DNA from: Gammaproteobacteria bacterium UBA7803
GTDB lineage: Bacteria > Pseudomonadota > Gammaproteobacteria > Pseudomonadales > Azotimanducaceae
Assembly: GCA_002480525.1 (NCBI GenBank)
Contig: DLCH01000074.1
Coordinates: 36,744-96,514, forward strand
Direction of reading: 5' to 3'
DNA: 59,771 nt
Part shown: positions 1 to 8,042 of the stretch, in pieces
Layout of the letters: each line of letters starts with the position of its first letter
Position numbering within the stretch: position 1 is the stretch's first letter
Notes under the pieces: generated by a model
What the model was told of the DNA's origin: nothing
Databases searched by the model: none
The model's input: only the letters and a program-made list of their open reading frames with translations
Position numbers and translations under genes: made by a program

Positions 1-120
1 AGGCCGCTCCTACGGGGGGTGAGGGTGGGTCGCGGCCGGGAGGCCGCTCCTACGAGGGGTGAGGGTGGATCGCGGCCGGGAGGCCGCTCCTACGGGGGAG
101 TGGGGTTGGGTCGCGGCCGG
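1..120. repeat. Tandem REP-like palindromic repeats, about 40-bp unit
   Basis: Three head-to-tail copies of a unit of about 40 bp begin near positions 1, 41 and 81. Two junctions carry the inverted repeat GCGGCC-GGGA-GGCCGC (32-47 and 72-87). A third left arm at 113-118 lacks its partner where the array meets the stop codon of the next gene. Read on the minus strand each unit begins GTAGGAGCGGCC, which resembles the REP sequences of Pseudomonas and Xanthomonas relatives. The array starts at the window edge, so it probably continues to the left. A related single copy lies at 40845-40869. Confidence 0.75.
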
Positions 121-127
121 GGGCGCG

Positions 128-1138
128 TCAGGCGGCGGGCAGGTCGACGGTGGTGAACAGCCGGCTCGCCGGGGTGAGGCGCTCGAGGGCGTCGGCGGCG
201 AGCAGCACCGATCCCGCCGTCCAGGTGGGTCGTTCGTCGGGCCACATGACGTCGTCGGCGAAGGCGTAGCCGGTCCACCAGGAACCGTCCTCGGCCTGAT
301 AGCGGCGGATGTCCTGGAACAGGCTCCTGGCGCGCTGCCGGCAGCCGGCGGCGACGCAGGCCATGGTCAGCTCGCAGGTCTCGGCGATGGTCACCCAGGG
401 CTGGTCCGCGACGCAGCGGCAGCCGAGGCCGGGCTCCACGAAGCTGTGCCAGCGGGCGTCGAGCCGGGCGCGGGCGTCCAGGCCCGTGACCACGCCGGTC
501 ATGATCGGATAGAACCAGTCCATCGAGTACCGGGCCTTGCTCTCCCAGGTGCGGTCGAAGCGTTCCGGCCGCTCCCGCAGGGTCCGGCCGAGCCGCGCCC
601 GGGCGCCGAGCCAGGGCGCCGGGTCCTCGCCCAGGGTCACGGCCATGCCGGCCATGCACTCCAGGCTCTTGTGGATGGAGCTGCAGCCGGTCACCAGGGC
701 GTCCTTGTTGATCCCGGTGCGGGTGTCCAGGGCCCAGTAGATCTCGCCGGTCGCCGCCTGCAGGCCGAGCACGAAGTCCATCGCGGCGACGGCGGTGGGC
801 CAGAGGTCGGCCAGGAAGGCGCGGTCGCCGCTGATCAGATAGTGGTGCCACAGCCCCGTGGCCACGTAGGCGACGAAGTTGGTCTCCGCCCGGGTGTGGT
901 CCACCACCTCGTCGTCCCGGTAGGCGGCCAGCCAGGCGCCGTCGGCGCGCTGATGGGCCGCGAGCCAGCGGTAGGCCGCTTCGGCTTCGGCCAGGCGTCC
1001 GGCGACGGACAGCCCCATGGCGGCCTCGATGTGATCCCACGGGTCCAGGATGCCGCCCGGGAACCACGGGATCGCGCCGCTCGGCTGCTGCACGCCGGCG
1101 ATGTAGCCGGCGGTGGCTTTCAGGAAGGCGCCGCTCAC
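128..1138 (-). CDS. Prenyltransferase/terpene-cyclase-like toroid protein
   Basis: This predicts a soluble 336-residue protein. GTG at 1138 overlaps the stop of the methyltransferase gene as GTGA, so it is translationally coupled. The sequence has helical-repeat features of the alpha/alpha-toroid fold: repeated DGxW-type motifs (HQRADGAWLAAY near residue 80, EDGSWWTGY near residue 285), an N-terminal QQPSGAIPWFPGG segment and many Trp and Tyr. Such proteins are often auto-annotated as prenyltransferases, but no Asp-rich prenyl-diphosphate motif is visible, so that label is doubtful. It is the last gene of a three-gene unit with a methyltransferase and a GT4 glycosyltransferase, so glycan or glycolipid modification is the likely setting. 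A six-hairpin glycosidase-like fold is an alternative. Confidence 0.75.
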   Translation of the reverse strand: MSGAFLKATAGYIAGVQQPSGAIPWFPGGILDPWDHIEAAMGLSVAGRLAEAEAAYRWLAAHQRADGAWLAAYRDDEVVDHTRAETNFVAYVATGLWHHYLISGDRAFLADLWPTAVAAMDFVLGLQAATGEIYWALDTRTGINKDALVTGCSSIHKSLECMAGMAVTLGEDPAPWLGARARLGRTLRERPERFDRTWESKARYSMDWFYPIMTGVVTGLDARARLDARWHSFVEPGLGCRCVADQPWVTIAETCELTMACVAAGCRQRARSLFQDIRRYQAEDGSWWTGYAFADDVMWPDERPTWTAGSVLLAADALERLTPASRLFTTVDLPAA

Positions 1139-1884
1139 CGGATGCCGTCCCCGGCGCTCCCGGCCGGCACGGAGTCCCGGGTGAAGTACACCACCACGCT
1201 CTTGCCGAGCACCGGGTTGAGCAGGGCGTCCAGCGCCCGGGTGAGCCAAGGCCGCTGCATCAGATCCCAGACCAGCAGCCGATGATAGGTGCGCACGGGC
1301 CAGGCGTTCTCGCCCCGGGACCACAGCAGGCAGCGCAGCCACCAGTAGGGGACGTGCAGGCTGTGGGCCCAGTGCCGGTGAAAGCGCTTCAGGCCCCGGC
1401 GCTCGACGGCGCCGGTCAGCTCCGCGGTCCGGAAGATCCGCACGTGGCCCCCCTCCACCTGGTGATAGGCGTCCGAGAGCTGCCAGCACACCCACTCCGG
1501 AACGAACCGGGGGACGCTGACGGCGAGCACGCCGCCGGGCTTCAGCACCCGGCGGATCTCGTCCAGCACGCGCTGGTAGTCGGGGATGTGCTCGAGCACC
1601 TCGGCGCAGATCACGCAGTCGAAGCTGGCGTCGGCGAACGGCAGCGTCAGGCCGCTGCCGCGCAGGAACGTCAGGCTGCGGTCGGCCCCCGGCGGGGCCG
1701 GGAAGTCGCCGGCCCGCCCGGCCGCGGTAGCGAGATCCCGGGCGGACAGGTCCAGCCCGACGACGTGCACCGGCGCCTCCAGCCAGGCGGTGATCGCATG
1801 CCGGCCCTCGCCGCAGCCGAGGTCCAGCACCCGCTGCCCGGGCTGCAGGTGCAGACGGCGGAAGTCGATGGTGGTCAGACTCAT
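1135..1884 (-). CDS. Class I SAM-dependent methyltransferase
   Basis: A 249-residue protein with a Rossmann-type methyltransferase core. Motif I is VLDLGCGEGRH (about residues 19-29), an acidic residue ends strand 2 (VVGLDLS), and the motif IV region reads FDCVICAEVLEHI, followed by LKPGGVLAVSVPRF, all typical of the Methyltransf_11 family. The substrate cannot be read from the sequence. The C-terminal half is rich in Trp and Arg, which may give membrane or lipid contact. ATG at 1884 overlaps the glycosyltransferase stop (ATGA), and the stop overlaps the next start (GTGA). It is the middle gene of a coupled trio. Confidence 0.88.
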   Translation of the reverse strand: MSLTTIDFRRLHLQPGQRVLDLGCGEGRHAITAWLEAPVHVVGLDLSARDLATAAGRAGDFPAPPGADRSLTFLRGSGLTLPFADASFDCVICAEVLEHIPDYQRVLDEIRRVLKPGGVLAVSVPRFVPEWVCWQLSDAYHQVEGGHVRIFRTAELTGAVERRGLKRFHRHWAHSLHVPYWWLRCLLWSRGENAWPVRTYHRLLVWDLMQRPWLTRALDALLNPVLGKSVVVYFTRDSVPAGSAGDGIR

Positions 1885-3164
1885 CGGCGGGCGTCCGCCA
1901 TGACATGACGGTACAGATCGTCCAGGGCGGCGGCGGTGCGCGCCCAGGAGAACCGCTCCAGAATCCGCTGGCGCCCCCGGCGGCCATAGTCGGCCCGGGC
2001 CTCCGGGTTGCCGAGCAGCTCGCCGATGGCCTGGGCCAGGGCGGTGGGGTTCCGCGTCGGCACGATGCGCCCGGCGTCGCCCACCACCTCCGGCAGGGCG
2101 CCGCCGTCGGTGGAGACCACCGGCGTGCCGCAGGCCATGGCCTCGCCCGCGGGAAAACCGAAGCCTTCGTACTCGGACGGCACCACGGCCACGGCGGATG
2201 CGGCGTAGAGGTTGCGGAACTCGTCGGCGGTCAGGCCGTGGCGGAAGCGGATCCGGTCGCCGACGCCGAGCCGTTCGATCAGCCGCTCGGTGGCGCCGCC
2301 GGGCTTGGGCCGGCCGACGAACACCAGCTTCAGCTCGGGGAACTGCTGGCAGAGGGTGGCGAACGCGGGGATCAGGTGCTGGGTGCCCTTCAGCGGCTGG
2401 TCGGCGCTCGCCGTGGTGATGAGCTGCCAGGGGTCCCGGGGAACTTCCGGCGCGGGCCGGAACACCTCCGTGTCGATGCCGTTGTACACCACGTGCACCC
2501 GCTCCGGCGGAATGCGGAATGCGCTGCAGATGTCGCGCCGGGAGGACTTGCTGACCGTGACGATGTGCCGGAGCCGGCGCGCCACGCGTCCCTGCATCCT
2601 GAGAAAGTTGTGCCAGCGGCGGATCAGCAGCCGGTGCTTCCAGTCCGGCGCGTGGGCCAGGGCGATGTCCCGGTCCCAGGTGATCGGATGGTGAATGGTC
2701 GTGACCAGCGGGATGCCCCGGCGCTGCAGGTCCAGGGTGCCCCAGGACAGGCACTGGTTGTCGTGCACCACGTCGTAGCCGGCCGCCGGGTCACGCGCCA
2801 GCGCGTCGAAGTGCCGGCTGAGGCGCCGGCCGAAGGTATAGGGCTCGGGAAAACCGCCGGTCAGCATCGACAGCCATTCGAAGGTGTCCGTGGCGGAGCG
2901 CAGGTGGTGCGGCCGCAGGGCCGTGACGTGATTGGGCGCGGCGTACAGATTGAGCCCGGGCAGCTTCACCAGCCGGACGGGATCGTCGAGCTCCGGATAG
3001 GGTTCTCCCGAGATCACGTCGACCCGGTGGCCGGCGGTCGCCAGGGCCTTGGACAGATACTTCAGGTATATGCCCTGGCCCCCGCTGTAGGGGTTGCTGC
3101 GGTAGCCCAGCAGCGCGACCCGAAGGGGTGCGGCGAGCGTTGCGACGGGGGCCGGCTCGGACAT
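1881..3164 (-). CDS. Glycosyltransferase family 4 protein
   Basis: A 427-residue GT-B fold glycosyltransferase. The N-terminal domain opens with RVALLGYRSNPYSGGQGIYL, the GG-containing acceptor-side loop of GT4 enzymes. The C-terminal donor domain carries the EX7E pair in EYEGFGFPAGE (about residues 333 and 341), followed by ACGTPVVSTDGGALPEVV. These features mark retaining nucleotide-sugar transferases; the sugar and acceptor are unknown. No signal peptide or membrane helix is seen. It is the first gene of the minus-strand trio, and the 96-bp gap to the HD gene must hold any promoter. A TACACT-like -10 lies at 3200-3205 but has no convincing -35. Confidence 0.93.
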   Translation of the reverse strand: MSEPAPVATLAAPLRVALLGYRSNPYSGGQGIYLKYLSKALATAGHRVDVISGEPYPELDDPVRLVKLPGLNLYAAPNHVTALRPHHLRSATDTFEWLSMLTGGFPEPYTFGRRLSRHFDALARDPAAGYDVVHDNQCLSWGTLDLQRRGIPLVTTIHHPITWDRDIALAHAPDWKHRLLIRRWHNFLRMQGRVARRLRHIVTVSKSSRRDICSAFRIPPERVHVVYNGIDTEVFRPAPEVPRDPWQLITTASADQPLKGTQHLIPAFATLCQQFPELKLVFVGRPKPGGATERLIERLGVGDRIRFRHGLTADEFRNLYAASAVAVVPSEYEGFGFPAGEAMACGTPVVSTDGGALPEVVGDAGRIVPTRNPTALAQAIGELLGNPEARADYGRRGRQRILERFSWARTAAALDDLYRHVMADARR

Positions 3165-3260
3165 CTGGACAGCGGCTACATGCGGGCGAAAAGCCCGTGA
3201 GTGTAATCAGCCGGGGCGGGGATGGCCACCTCGGGCCGGCGGCGTCCGGCGCCGCGGCGT

Positions 3261-4193
3261 TCAGGTGTTGTCGACGGCGATCTGCGGCTTGGCGGGGACG
3301 GCCGGCGCGCGCTCGTTGAACTCTTCGAGGCTGCCCGGCAGGCCGCGGTCCTGACCGAGCCGGGGCACCGCGCCGCTGCGGGCGCCGTGCAGGTGGCGGA
3401 TCAGGTTGGCGATCCACTGTTCGCCGTCCTGGGTGCGGCTGAGGTAGTCCAGCGCCGGACCCAGGTAGGGATAGACCTGCCGGTAGAAGAACTTCGGAAA
3501 GTCCGCCCGCAGCTCCGCGGGGTTGGCATAGCCGAGGCGTCCGGCCTCGCCGGTCTCGCGGAACTCGGCGAACAGCCGGGCCTGCTTCATCGGATAGTTG
3601 GGATCGGCCATCTGGCCGATCAGGTCGGCGGCGCGGACCAGGGCGCCGATGCTGTCGAGCTGCTGGTAGGCCGGCTCGCCGGGCACCGGGAAGCGGGTCA
3701 TCTCGATGAACGACGCCACCGTGGGCCCGTCGATGACCGGGTCGCCGGCGAAGCGCTCGGCGACGAACATGCATCCGCGATTGACGTGGTAGGGCATCAT
3801 GAAGGCGTCGGTGGCGCCCGGCGGCGGCGTCACCCGCTTGCCCTGCTTGTCCACCAGATAGGCGCCGTCGCGATCGTCCCGCAGCAGCCCGCGCAGGTAC
3901 CCGAGATCGTGGAACAGCAGGGCCGTGACGGCCTGCAGCCAGGTCGCCGGCGTGACGTCGCCGCGGGCGAGCTGGCGGCCGCGGAGAATGGCCACGCCGG
4001 CGTCGGTGACCAGCAGCGTGTGCTCGAGATCGTGGTAGGGGCAGTCGACGTTGCGCAGGGTCGTGAGCGCGGTGCGGGCCGCCCGCTCGAGGCCGGCCTG
4101 GAGCTCCGGCGTCACGCCGGGATAGGTCTCCCGGTACGCGTGTCGCAGCGCATCCACGAAGGCGTCGATCAGCACGCGATTGGCATCGAACAT
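3261..4193 (-). CDS. HD-domain metalloprotein (phosphohydrolase-like)
   Basis: A 310-residue soluble protein with HD-superfamily metal ligands: H54 and H58 in YHDLEHT and the HD pair in FHDLGYL (about residues 95-96). A later acidic stretch reads VRAADLIGQM. It resembles a small HD metalloprotein family known from cyanobacteria and some Proteobacteria whose substrate is not established; 3',5'-cyclic or other phosphoester hydrolysis is only a family-level guess. The last 40 residues are Pro/Ala-rich and look disordered. It is transcribed towards the glycosyltransferase trio and away from metR, with 179 bp between the divergent starts. Confidence 0.8.
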   Translation of the reverse strand: MFDANRVLIDAFVDALRHAYRETYPGVTPELQAGLERAARTALTTLRNVDCPYHDLEHTLLVTDAGVAILRGRQLARGDVTPATWLQAVTALLFHDLGYLRGLLRDDRDGAYLVDKQGKRVTPPPGATDAFMMPYHVNRGCMFVAERFAGDPVIDGPTVASFIEMTRFPVPGEPAYQQLDSIGALVRAADLIGQMADPNYPMKQARLFAEFRETGEAGRLGYANPAELRADFPKFFYRQVYPYLGPALDYLSRTQDGEQWIANLIRHLHGARSGAVPRLGQDRGLPGSLEEFNERAPAVPAKPQIAVDNT

Positions 4194-4328
4194 GGGCAGC
4201 GGCCTTACCAGTTGCCTGTCAGTCTAAGAGCATTCCGGCGGGGGCATCGTGCGCTGTTGCACAGTTCCCCGGGGCGTCCAGTCCGGCTGACATTGTGCTT
4301 ACACAGACCCGGGTATGGACCCGTAACA

Positions 4329-4373
4329 TGAATACCTTGCATCATAGCTGACCATCTAACTGAAGTATATTCA
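4329..4373 (+). promoter_or_regulatory. Candidate MetR-binding sites overlapping the metR start
   Basis: TGAAGTATATTCA at 4361-4373 matches the known MetR palindrome TGAA-N5-TTCA exactly, and its last base is the A of the metR ATG. A weaker half-matching site, TGAA-TACCT-TGCA, sits 32 bp upstream at 4329-4341, about three helical turns away. MetR proteins are known to repress their own gene, so autoregulation is the likely role. The region is clearly more AT-rich than its surroundings. Confidence 0.55.
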
Positions 4374-5299
4374 TGTCCCAGGTCGAGTTGCGACATCTGC
4401 GAACCCTGGTGGCGCTGCGGGATGCGGGCAGCCTGGTGGAGGCGGCCGAGCGGGTGTACCTGACCCAGTCGGCGCTCTCCCACCAGCTCAAGGATCTGGA
4501 GACCCGGCTCGGCTGCGCGCTGTTCATCCGCAAGACCCGGCCGGTGCGCTTCACCACCGCCGGCCAGCGGCTGCTGCGGCTGGCGGACGACGTGCTGCCG
4601 CTGGTCCACGGCGCCGAGCAGGATCTGGCGCGTCTCGCCGGCGGCGAGGCCGGACGCATCTTCATGGCCATCGAGTGCCACAGCTGCTTCGAGTGGCTGC
4701 TGCCGGCCATCGACCGCTACCGGGAAGCCTGGCACGACGTGGAGCTCGACATCGCCAGCGGCTTCCACTTCGCGCCGCTGCCGGCCCTGGCGCGGGGCGA
4801 CCTCGATCTGGTGATCACCGCCGACCCCATCGACGACCCGGGGCTGGCCTACCTGCCGCTGTTCAGCTACGAGGCCCAGCTCGCCGTGGCCCGGGACCAT
4901 CCGCTGGCGGCCCGGGAGTGGATCGAGCCCGAGGACCTGACGGGGGAGACGCTGATCAGCTACCCGGTGGACCGGGAACGGCTGGACATCTTCAAGAAGT
5001 TTCTCGACCCCGCCGGCGTCGAGCCGGCGCGGGTCCGCAACGCGGAGCTGACCACCATGATGGTGCAGCTCGTGGCGAGCGGGCGGGGCGTGGTCTGCCT
5101 GCCCAACTGGGCCCTGCACGAGTACCTGCAGCGGGACTACGTGGTGGCGCGGTCCCTTGGCGAGGAGGGCATATGGCCCACGCTGCACGCCGCGGTCCGG
5201 CGCGACCAGCAGGATGCGCCGTTCATCCGGGGATTCGTCGAGGTGGCCCGGCAGACCTGTTTCGACAACCTGGTGGGGATCGTCACGGCGGATCTTTGA
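4373..5299 (+). CDS. metR: LysR-family transcriptional regulator MetR
   Basis: A 308-residue LysR-type regulator. The N-terminal winged helix-turn-helix (residues 1-60) contains YLTQSALSHQLKDLE and the effector domain follows. Beyond the generic LysR pattern it has the MetR hallmarks AIECHSCFEWL and TLISYPVDRERLD. In enterobacteria MetR senses homocysteine and activates metE and metH. No met target lies in this window, so it probably acts at a distance. The ATG at 4373 aligns with the start of known MetR proteins although no strong Shine-Dalgarno precedes it. Its 3' end runs into a 16-bp tandem repeat. Confidence 0.9.
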   Translation: MSQVELRHLRTLVALRDAGSLVEAAERVYLTQSALSHQLKDLETRLGCALFIRKTRPVRFTTAGQRLLRLADDVLPLVHGAEQDLARLAGGEAGRIFMAIECHSCFEWLLPAIDRYREAWHDVELDIASGFHFAPLPALARGDLDLVITADPIDDPGLAYLPLFSYEAQLAVARDHPLAAREWIEPEDLTGETLISYPVDRERLDIFKKFLDPAGVEPARVRNAELTTMMVQLVASGRGVVCLPNWALHEYLQRDYVVARSLGEEGIWPTLHAAVRRDQQDAPFIRGFVEVARQTCFDNLVGIVTADL

Positions 5300-5339
5300 T
5301 CCGGCGGATCTCTGATCCGGCGGATCTCTGACCCGGCGG
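5286..5339. repeat. 16-bp tandem repeat at the metR 3' end
   Basis: Three consecutive 16-bp units (5286-5301, 5302-5317, 5318-5333) of the form CGGCGGATCTYTGATC are followed by a partial CGGCGG. The first unit contains the metR stop codon at 5297-5299. Each junction forms the short palindrome GATCCG-G-CGGATC. It lies between metR and the convergent PNPOx gene, so it could add a weak hairpin there, but no U-tract is present. Confidence 0.8.
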
Positions 5340-5417
5340 CGTTCCTATCCGATCGATTGCCGACTCGCCCGCCCGGCGCCGCCTGGTCATCCGGGGTCGC
5401 CGCAGCGCGGCCGCCGC

Positions 5418-6011
5418 TCAGGGCACCAGCGTCACCGTGTGCCAGCCGTCGGCCTGGCGCCGGTACAGCACCCGGTCGTGCACGCCGTCGTCGGTGGCCA
5501 GGTCCAGCCGCTCGATGGCCGCCGGCTCGAGGAACACCCCGGCGGCGGTGCGCGGCGCCAGCAGCGGCTCTCTCAGGGTCAGCCCTTCCAGCTTCGCCAG
5601 CAGCGCTTCGCGGCTGGCGACGGCGGTGCTCTGGGCCGCCTCCCGGGTGTAGAACCAGTCGAGGCGCTTGGGCGTCTCGGGCCGCAGCAGCCAGCTCTCG
5701 TGGACCCGCGGCTTGGGCACCGGGCGCGTGGTGCACTGCAGGCGGTACTGCACCTGCAGCGTCGGCAGCCACACCACCACCGCCAGGGACGCGGCCGTGG
5801 CCATCTGCTGCCACTTCGGGCTGGTCTCGTTGCCGAACACCGCCAGCCGGTCGTCCACGTCCCGCAGCACCAGCGTGCGGGCCTGGGGGTGGCCGGCAGC
5901 GTCGACGCTGGCCAGGGTGCACAGGCTGGCGCAGGGGTCGTCGCGCTCCCGCGCCCGGGCGCGGTCGTCGGCCAGCAGCGTCAGCGGGTCCCGAACGTCG
6001 TCGTCCGCCAT
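5418..6011 (-). CDS. Pyridoxamine 5'-phosphate oxidase (PNPOx) family protein
   Basis: A 197-residue split-barrel flavin-binding protein of the PNPOx family. Residues in HPQARTLVLRDVD and ETSPKWQQMA correspond to the FMN-binding half of PdxH, and the C-terminal PNP_phzG_C region ends DGWHTVTLVP. Authentic PdxH usually ends in an RLxP-type motif (RLAP in E. coli), and that Arg is absent here. It may therefore be a PdxH-like oxidase or heme/F420-type relative rather than the vitamin B6 enzyme. It starts 4 bp after the stop of the secreted metallo-hydrolase gene and is probably co-transcribed with it. Confidence 0.78.
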   Translation of the reverse strand: MADDDVRDPLTLLADDRARARERDDPCASLCTLASVDAAGHPQARTLVLRDVDDRLAVFGNETSPKWQQMATAASLAVVVWLPTLQVQYRLQCTTRPVPKPRVHESWLLRPETPKRLDWFYTREAAQSTAVASREALLAKLEGLTLREPLLAPRTAAGVFLEPAAIERLDLATDDGVHDRVLYRRQADGWHTVTLVP

Positions 6012-6015
6012 GCCG

Positions 6016-6906
6016 TCAGGGACCCGATGCCGCCAGGGTGCGGATCCAGCGCTCCTCGTTGATGAAGCCGGAACCCCAGGACGCCCATTGCGGATCGAGC
6101 CCGTCGGCGACGATCTCGTCGACGCTGCGGCCGCGGCCGAGCGCCTCCAGGACTTCCGCCCGGGTGGCGCGGATCATGCCGAGGGTGGCTTCGAGATCCG
6201 CCCGCCCGGCCAGCGGACCGTGACCCGGAATGATCGCGACGTCCTCGGGCAGCATCTCCACCAGCCGCGTCAGGTTGACGATGACGCCGGGCACCGAGCC
6301 GCCGCTGGACTGGTCGATGAACGGGAACCGGTCCTTGAACAGCAGATCGCCGGTGTGCAGCACGTTGGCGCCCCGGAACCAGACCACGCTGTCGCCGTCG
6401 GTGTGTCCGGCGGGCAGGTGAATGACTTCGAGGGTGTCGCCGTTGAAGTGCACCGTCACCGCCTCGGCGTAGGTGAGCACCGGCAGGCCGCGGGCGGGAA
6501 AGTCCTGCTGGAGCGCGAGGCGCGCGCGGACGTTGTCGTGGGCGACGATGGTCGCGACCTCGCCGAAGATCGGATTGCTGCCGGTGTGGTCGCCGTGGAA
6601 GTGGGTGTTCAACACCAGCTTCGGGGCGTCGCCGTCGATGCCCGCCAGCGCCGCCGTGATGCGGTCGGCCAGGGGGGCGAACTGGTCGTCGATGATGAGC
6701 GTGCCGTCGGCGCCCACCGAGACACCGATGTTGCCGCCCGCGCCGGTGAGCATGTACACGTTGTCGCGCACCTGCCGGGCCTCGACCTCGATGCCGGCGA
6801 AGCGATCCGCCGCGCTCTCGGCGTGGGCCGCGGCGGTGGCCGCGAGGGCGGCGGCGAGGAGCCCGGCGCGCAGCCGCCGGTGGACGTTGAATTGGCGTTC
6901 TGGCAT
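6016..6906 (-). CDS. Secreted MBL-fold metallo-hydrolase
   Basis: A 296-residue metallo-beta-lactamase-fold protein with an N-terminal signal peptide (RRLRAGLLAAALAATAAAHA, cleavage near residue 29), so it is periplasmic. The zinc-binding motif HFHGDH is at residues 102-107; LPAGHTDGDS and HTGDLLF supply the third His and the bridging Asp, and PGHGP the last His. The pattern resembles SoxH-type and other periplasmic glyoxalase-II-like hydrolases rather than true beta-lactamases. Substrate unknown. It lies between a small membrane-protein gene (13-bp gap) and the PNPOx gene. Confidence 0.87.
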   Translation of the reverse strand: MPERQFNVHRRLRAGLLAAALAATAAAHAESAADRFAGIEVEARQVRDNVYMLTGAGGNIGVSVGADGTLIIDDQFAPLADRITAALAGIDGDAPKLVLNTHFHGDHTGSNPIFGEVATIVAHDNVRARLALQQDFPARGLPVLTYAEAVTVHFNGDTLEVIHLPAGHTDGDSVVWFRGANVLHTGDLLFKDRFPFIDQSSGGSVPGVIVNLTRLVEMLPEDVAIIPGHGPLAGRADLEATLGMIRATRAEVLEALGRGRSVDEIVADGLDPQWASWGSGFINEERWIRTLAASGP

Positions 6907-6919
6907 GGGAATCTCCCGG

Positions 6920-7693
6920 TCAGATGTTGACGTGGATGCCGGTCACGGCCGGATCGGCCAGCTCGGCGGGGGCGCCGGCCTGATGGCGCTTGGCCAGCCG
7001 GTAGCAGAGTCCGTGACTCGACGTCATCAGCGCGTCGCGGATGATGAAATCGGGGTCGACCGCCTCGGCCCGTCTCAGCATGCGCTCGAACGTGAAGATG
7101 AAATTGTTGCTGTGGCGCGCCCGGATCGGACTGCCGTAGAACAGCGCCGCCTGGACGTCCGGCTGGTCGCCCAGGCGCACGTGCAGCTCGACCAGCATGC
7201 GCGAGAACAGCTCGACGTCCTGGGCGGCGCGCTGGGCGAAGAGCTGGCTCATCTGGTCCGGGTCGACGCCGCCTTCGCCGGCGGCGGTGCCCTGGCTCGA
7301 CATGAACAGCAGCCCGCTGATGGTGCCGAGCTGGTCCTTGACGTTGCGCGCGATCTGCAGGAACACCTCCTGGCGGGCGTGCAGCTCGGAGGCGGCCAGC
7401 TTCTCGGACTGGATCACCGCCTGCTCGGACTGACGCTGGATCTCCTCGGCCTGGGCCCGCAGCGCGAGGGTATTCTGCTCGAGCTCCCGCTTCTGCAGGA
7501 AGTAGCCGATCACCAGCCACAGGAACGCCAGCGGCGCGAAGGCGCCTTCCAGGAAGCTGCCGAGCTGATCGGCCGGAATGGTGTGAAAGCGGTTCCAGCC
7601 GATGCTGGTCGATACGTAGACGATGCCGAGTGCCAGCCAGGCGGCGGTCAGCCCGAGGCCGAGCCAGACGCGCCAGTTGGCCGACGCGAGCAT
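6920..7693 (-). CDS. Two-helix membrane protein with coiled coil, unknown function
   Basis: A 257-residue protein with membrane helices at about residues 8-28 and 44-64 and a charged coiled-coil stretch at about 66-110 (KRELEQNTLALRAQAEEIQ). The helix-2 motif LEGAFAPLAFLWLVIGY followed by an EL-NT-AL coil is found in several uncharacterised membrane proteins. The remaining 140 residues are soluble and have no motif I recognise. It sits in a minus-strand run with another small membrane protein and the MBL hydrolase. Function unknown. Confidence 0.75.
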   Translation of the reverse strand: MLASANWRVWLGLGLTAAWLALGIVYVSTSIGWNRFHTIPADQLGSFLEGAFAPLAFLWLVIGYFLQKRELEQNTLALRAQAEEIQRQSEQAVIQSEKLAASELHARQEVFLQIARNVKDQLGTISGLLFMSSQGTAAGEGGVDPDQMSQLFAQRAAQDVELFSRMLVELHVRLGDQPDVQAALFYGSPIRARHSNNFIFTFERMLRRAEAVDPDFIIRDALMTSSHGLCYRLAKRHQAGAPAELADPAVTGIHVNI

Positions 7694-7705
7694 CGCCCTG
7701 CCCGG

Positions 7706-7984
7706 TCAGCTCCCGCTGGTGTCGGAGCCGCCGCCCGATGTGGGCGGCGCGGACGGCGTCGTGCCCGCCGCGGGGGTGGCGGGAGCCGACGGGGCCGGCG
7801 CGCTGCGGGACTCCGGTCCCTGGCCGCCCGCCGGCGCATCGGCGGATTCCGCCAGCCGCCGGCGGATCTCGGCGACGTCGCGCTGGATCTCGCTCAGCCG
7901 GAAGATGAGATCGGGAAGCTGGTCCGTCACCCGCCAGATCAGATAAGCGATGGCGAGCAGGACGATGAAGGAAAAGAAACCCAT
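7706..7984 (-). CDS. Small single-pass membrane protein with Pro/Ser tail
   Basis: A 92-residue protein with an N-terminal membrane helix (MGFFSFIVLLAIAYLIWRV), a short helical stretch (PDLIFRLSEIQRDVAEIRRR) and a low-complexity Ala/Pro/Ser/Gly tail. ATG at 7984 is chosen because GGAG lies 8 nt upstream; a GTG at 7993 would overlap that ribosome-binding site. It ends 12 bp before the two-helix membrane protein gene. Family unknown; the layout suggests a small envelope scaffold. Confidence 0.65.
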   Translation of the reverse strand: MGFFSFIVLLAIAYLIWRVTDQLPDLIFRLSEIQRDVAEIRRRLAESADAPAGGQGPESRSAPAPSAPATPAAGTTPSAPPTSGGGSDTSGS

Positions 7985-8042
7985 GCAGTGCACTCCGCTG
8001 GTTCGGGGCGTTTTGCGGCTAACTTATACCGCGTCGGCGGGA

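Noticed and set aside
6016..6906. A beta-lactamase
   Set aside because: The MBL motifs are of the SoxH/glyoxalase-II-like periplasmic type; nothing indicates beta-lactam hydrolysis.
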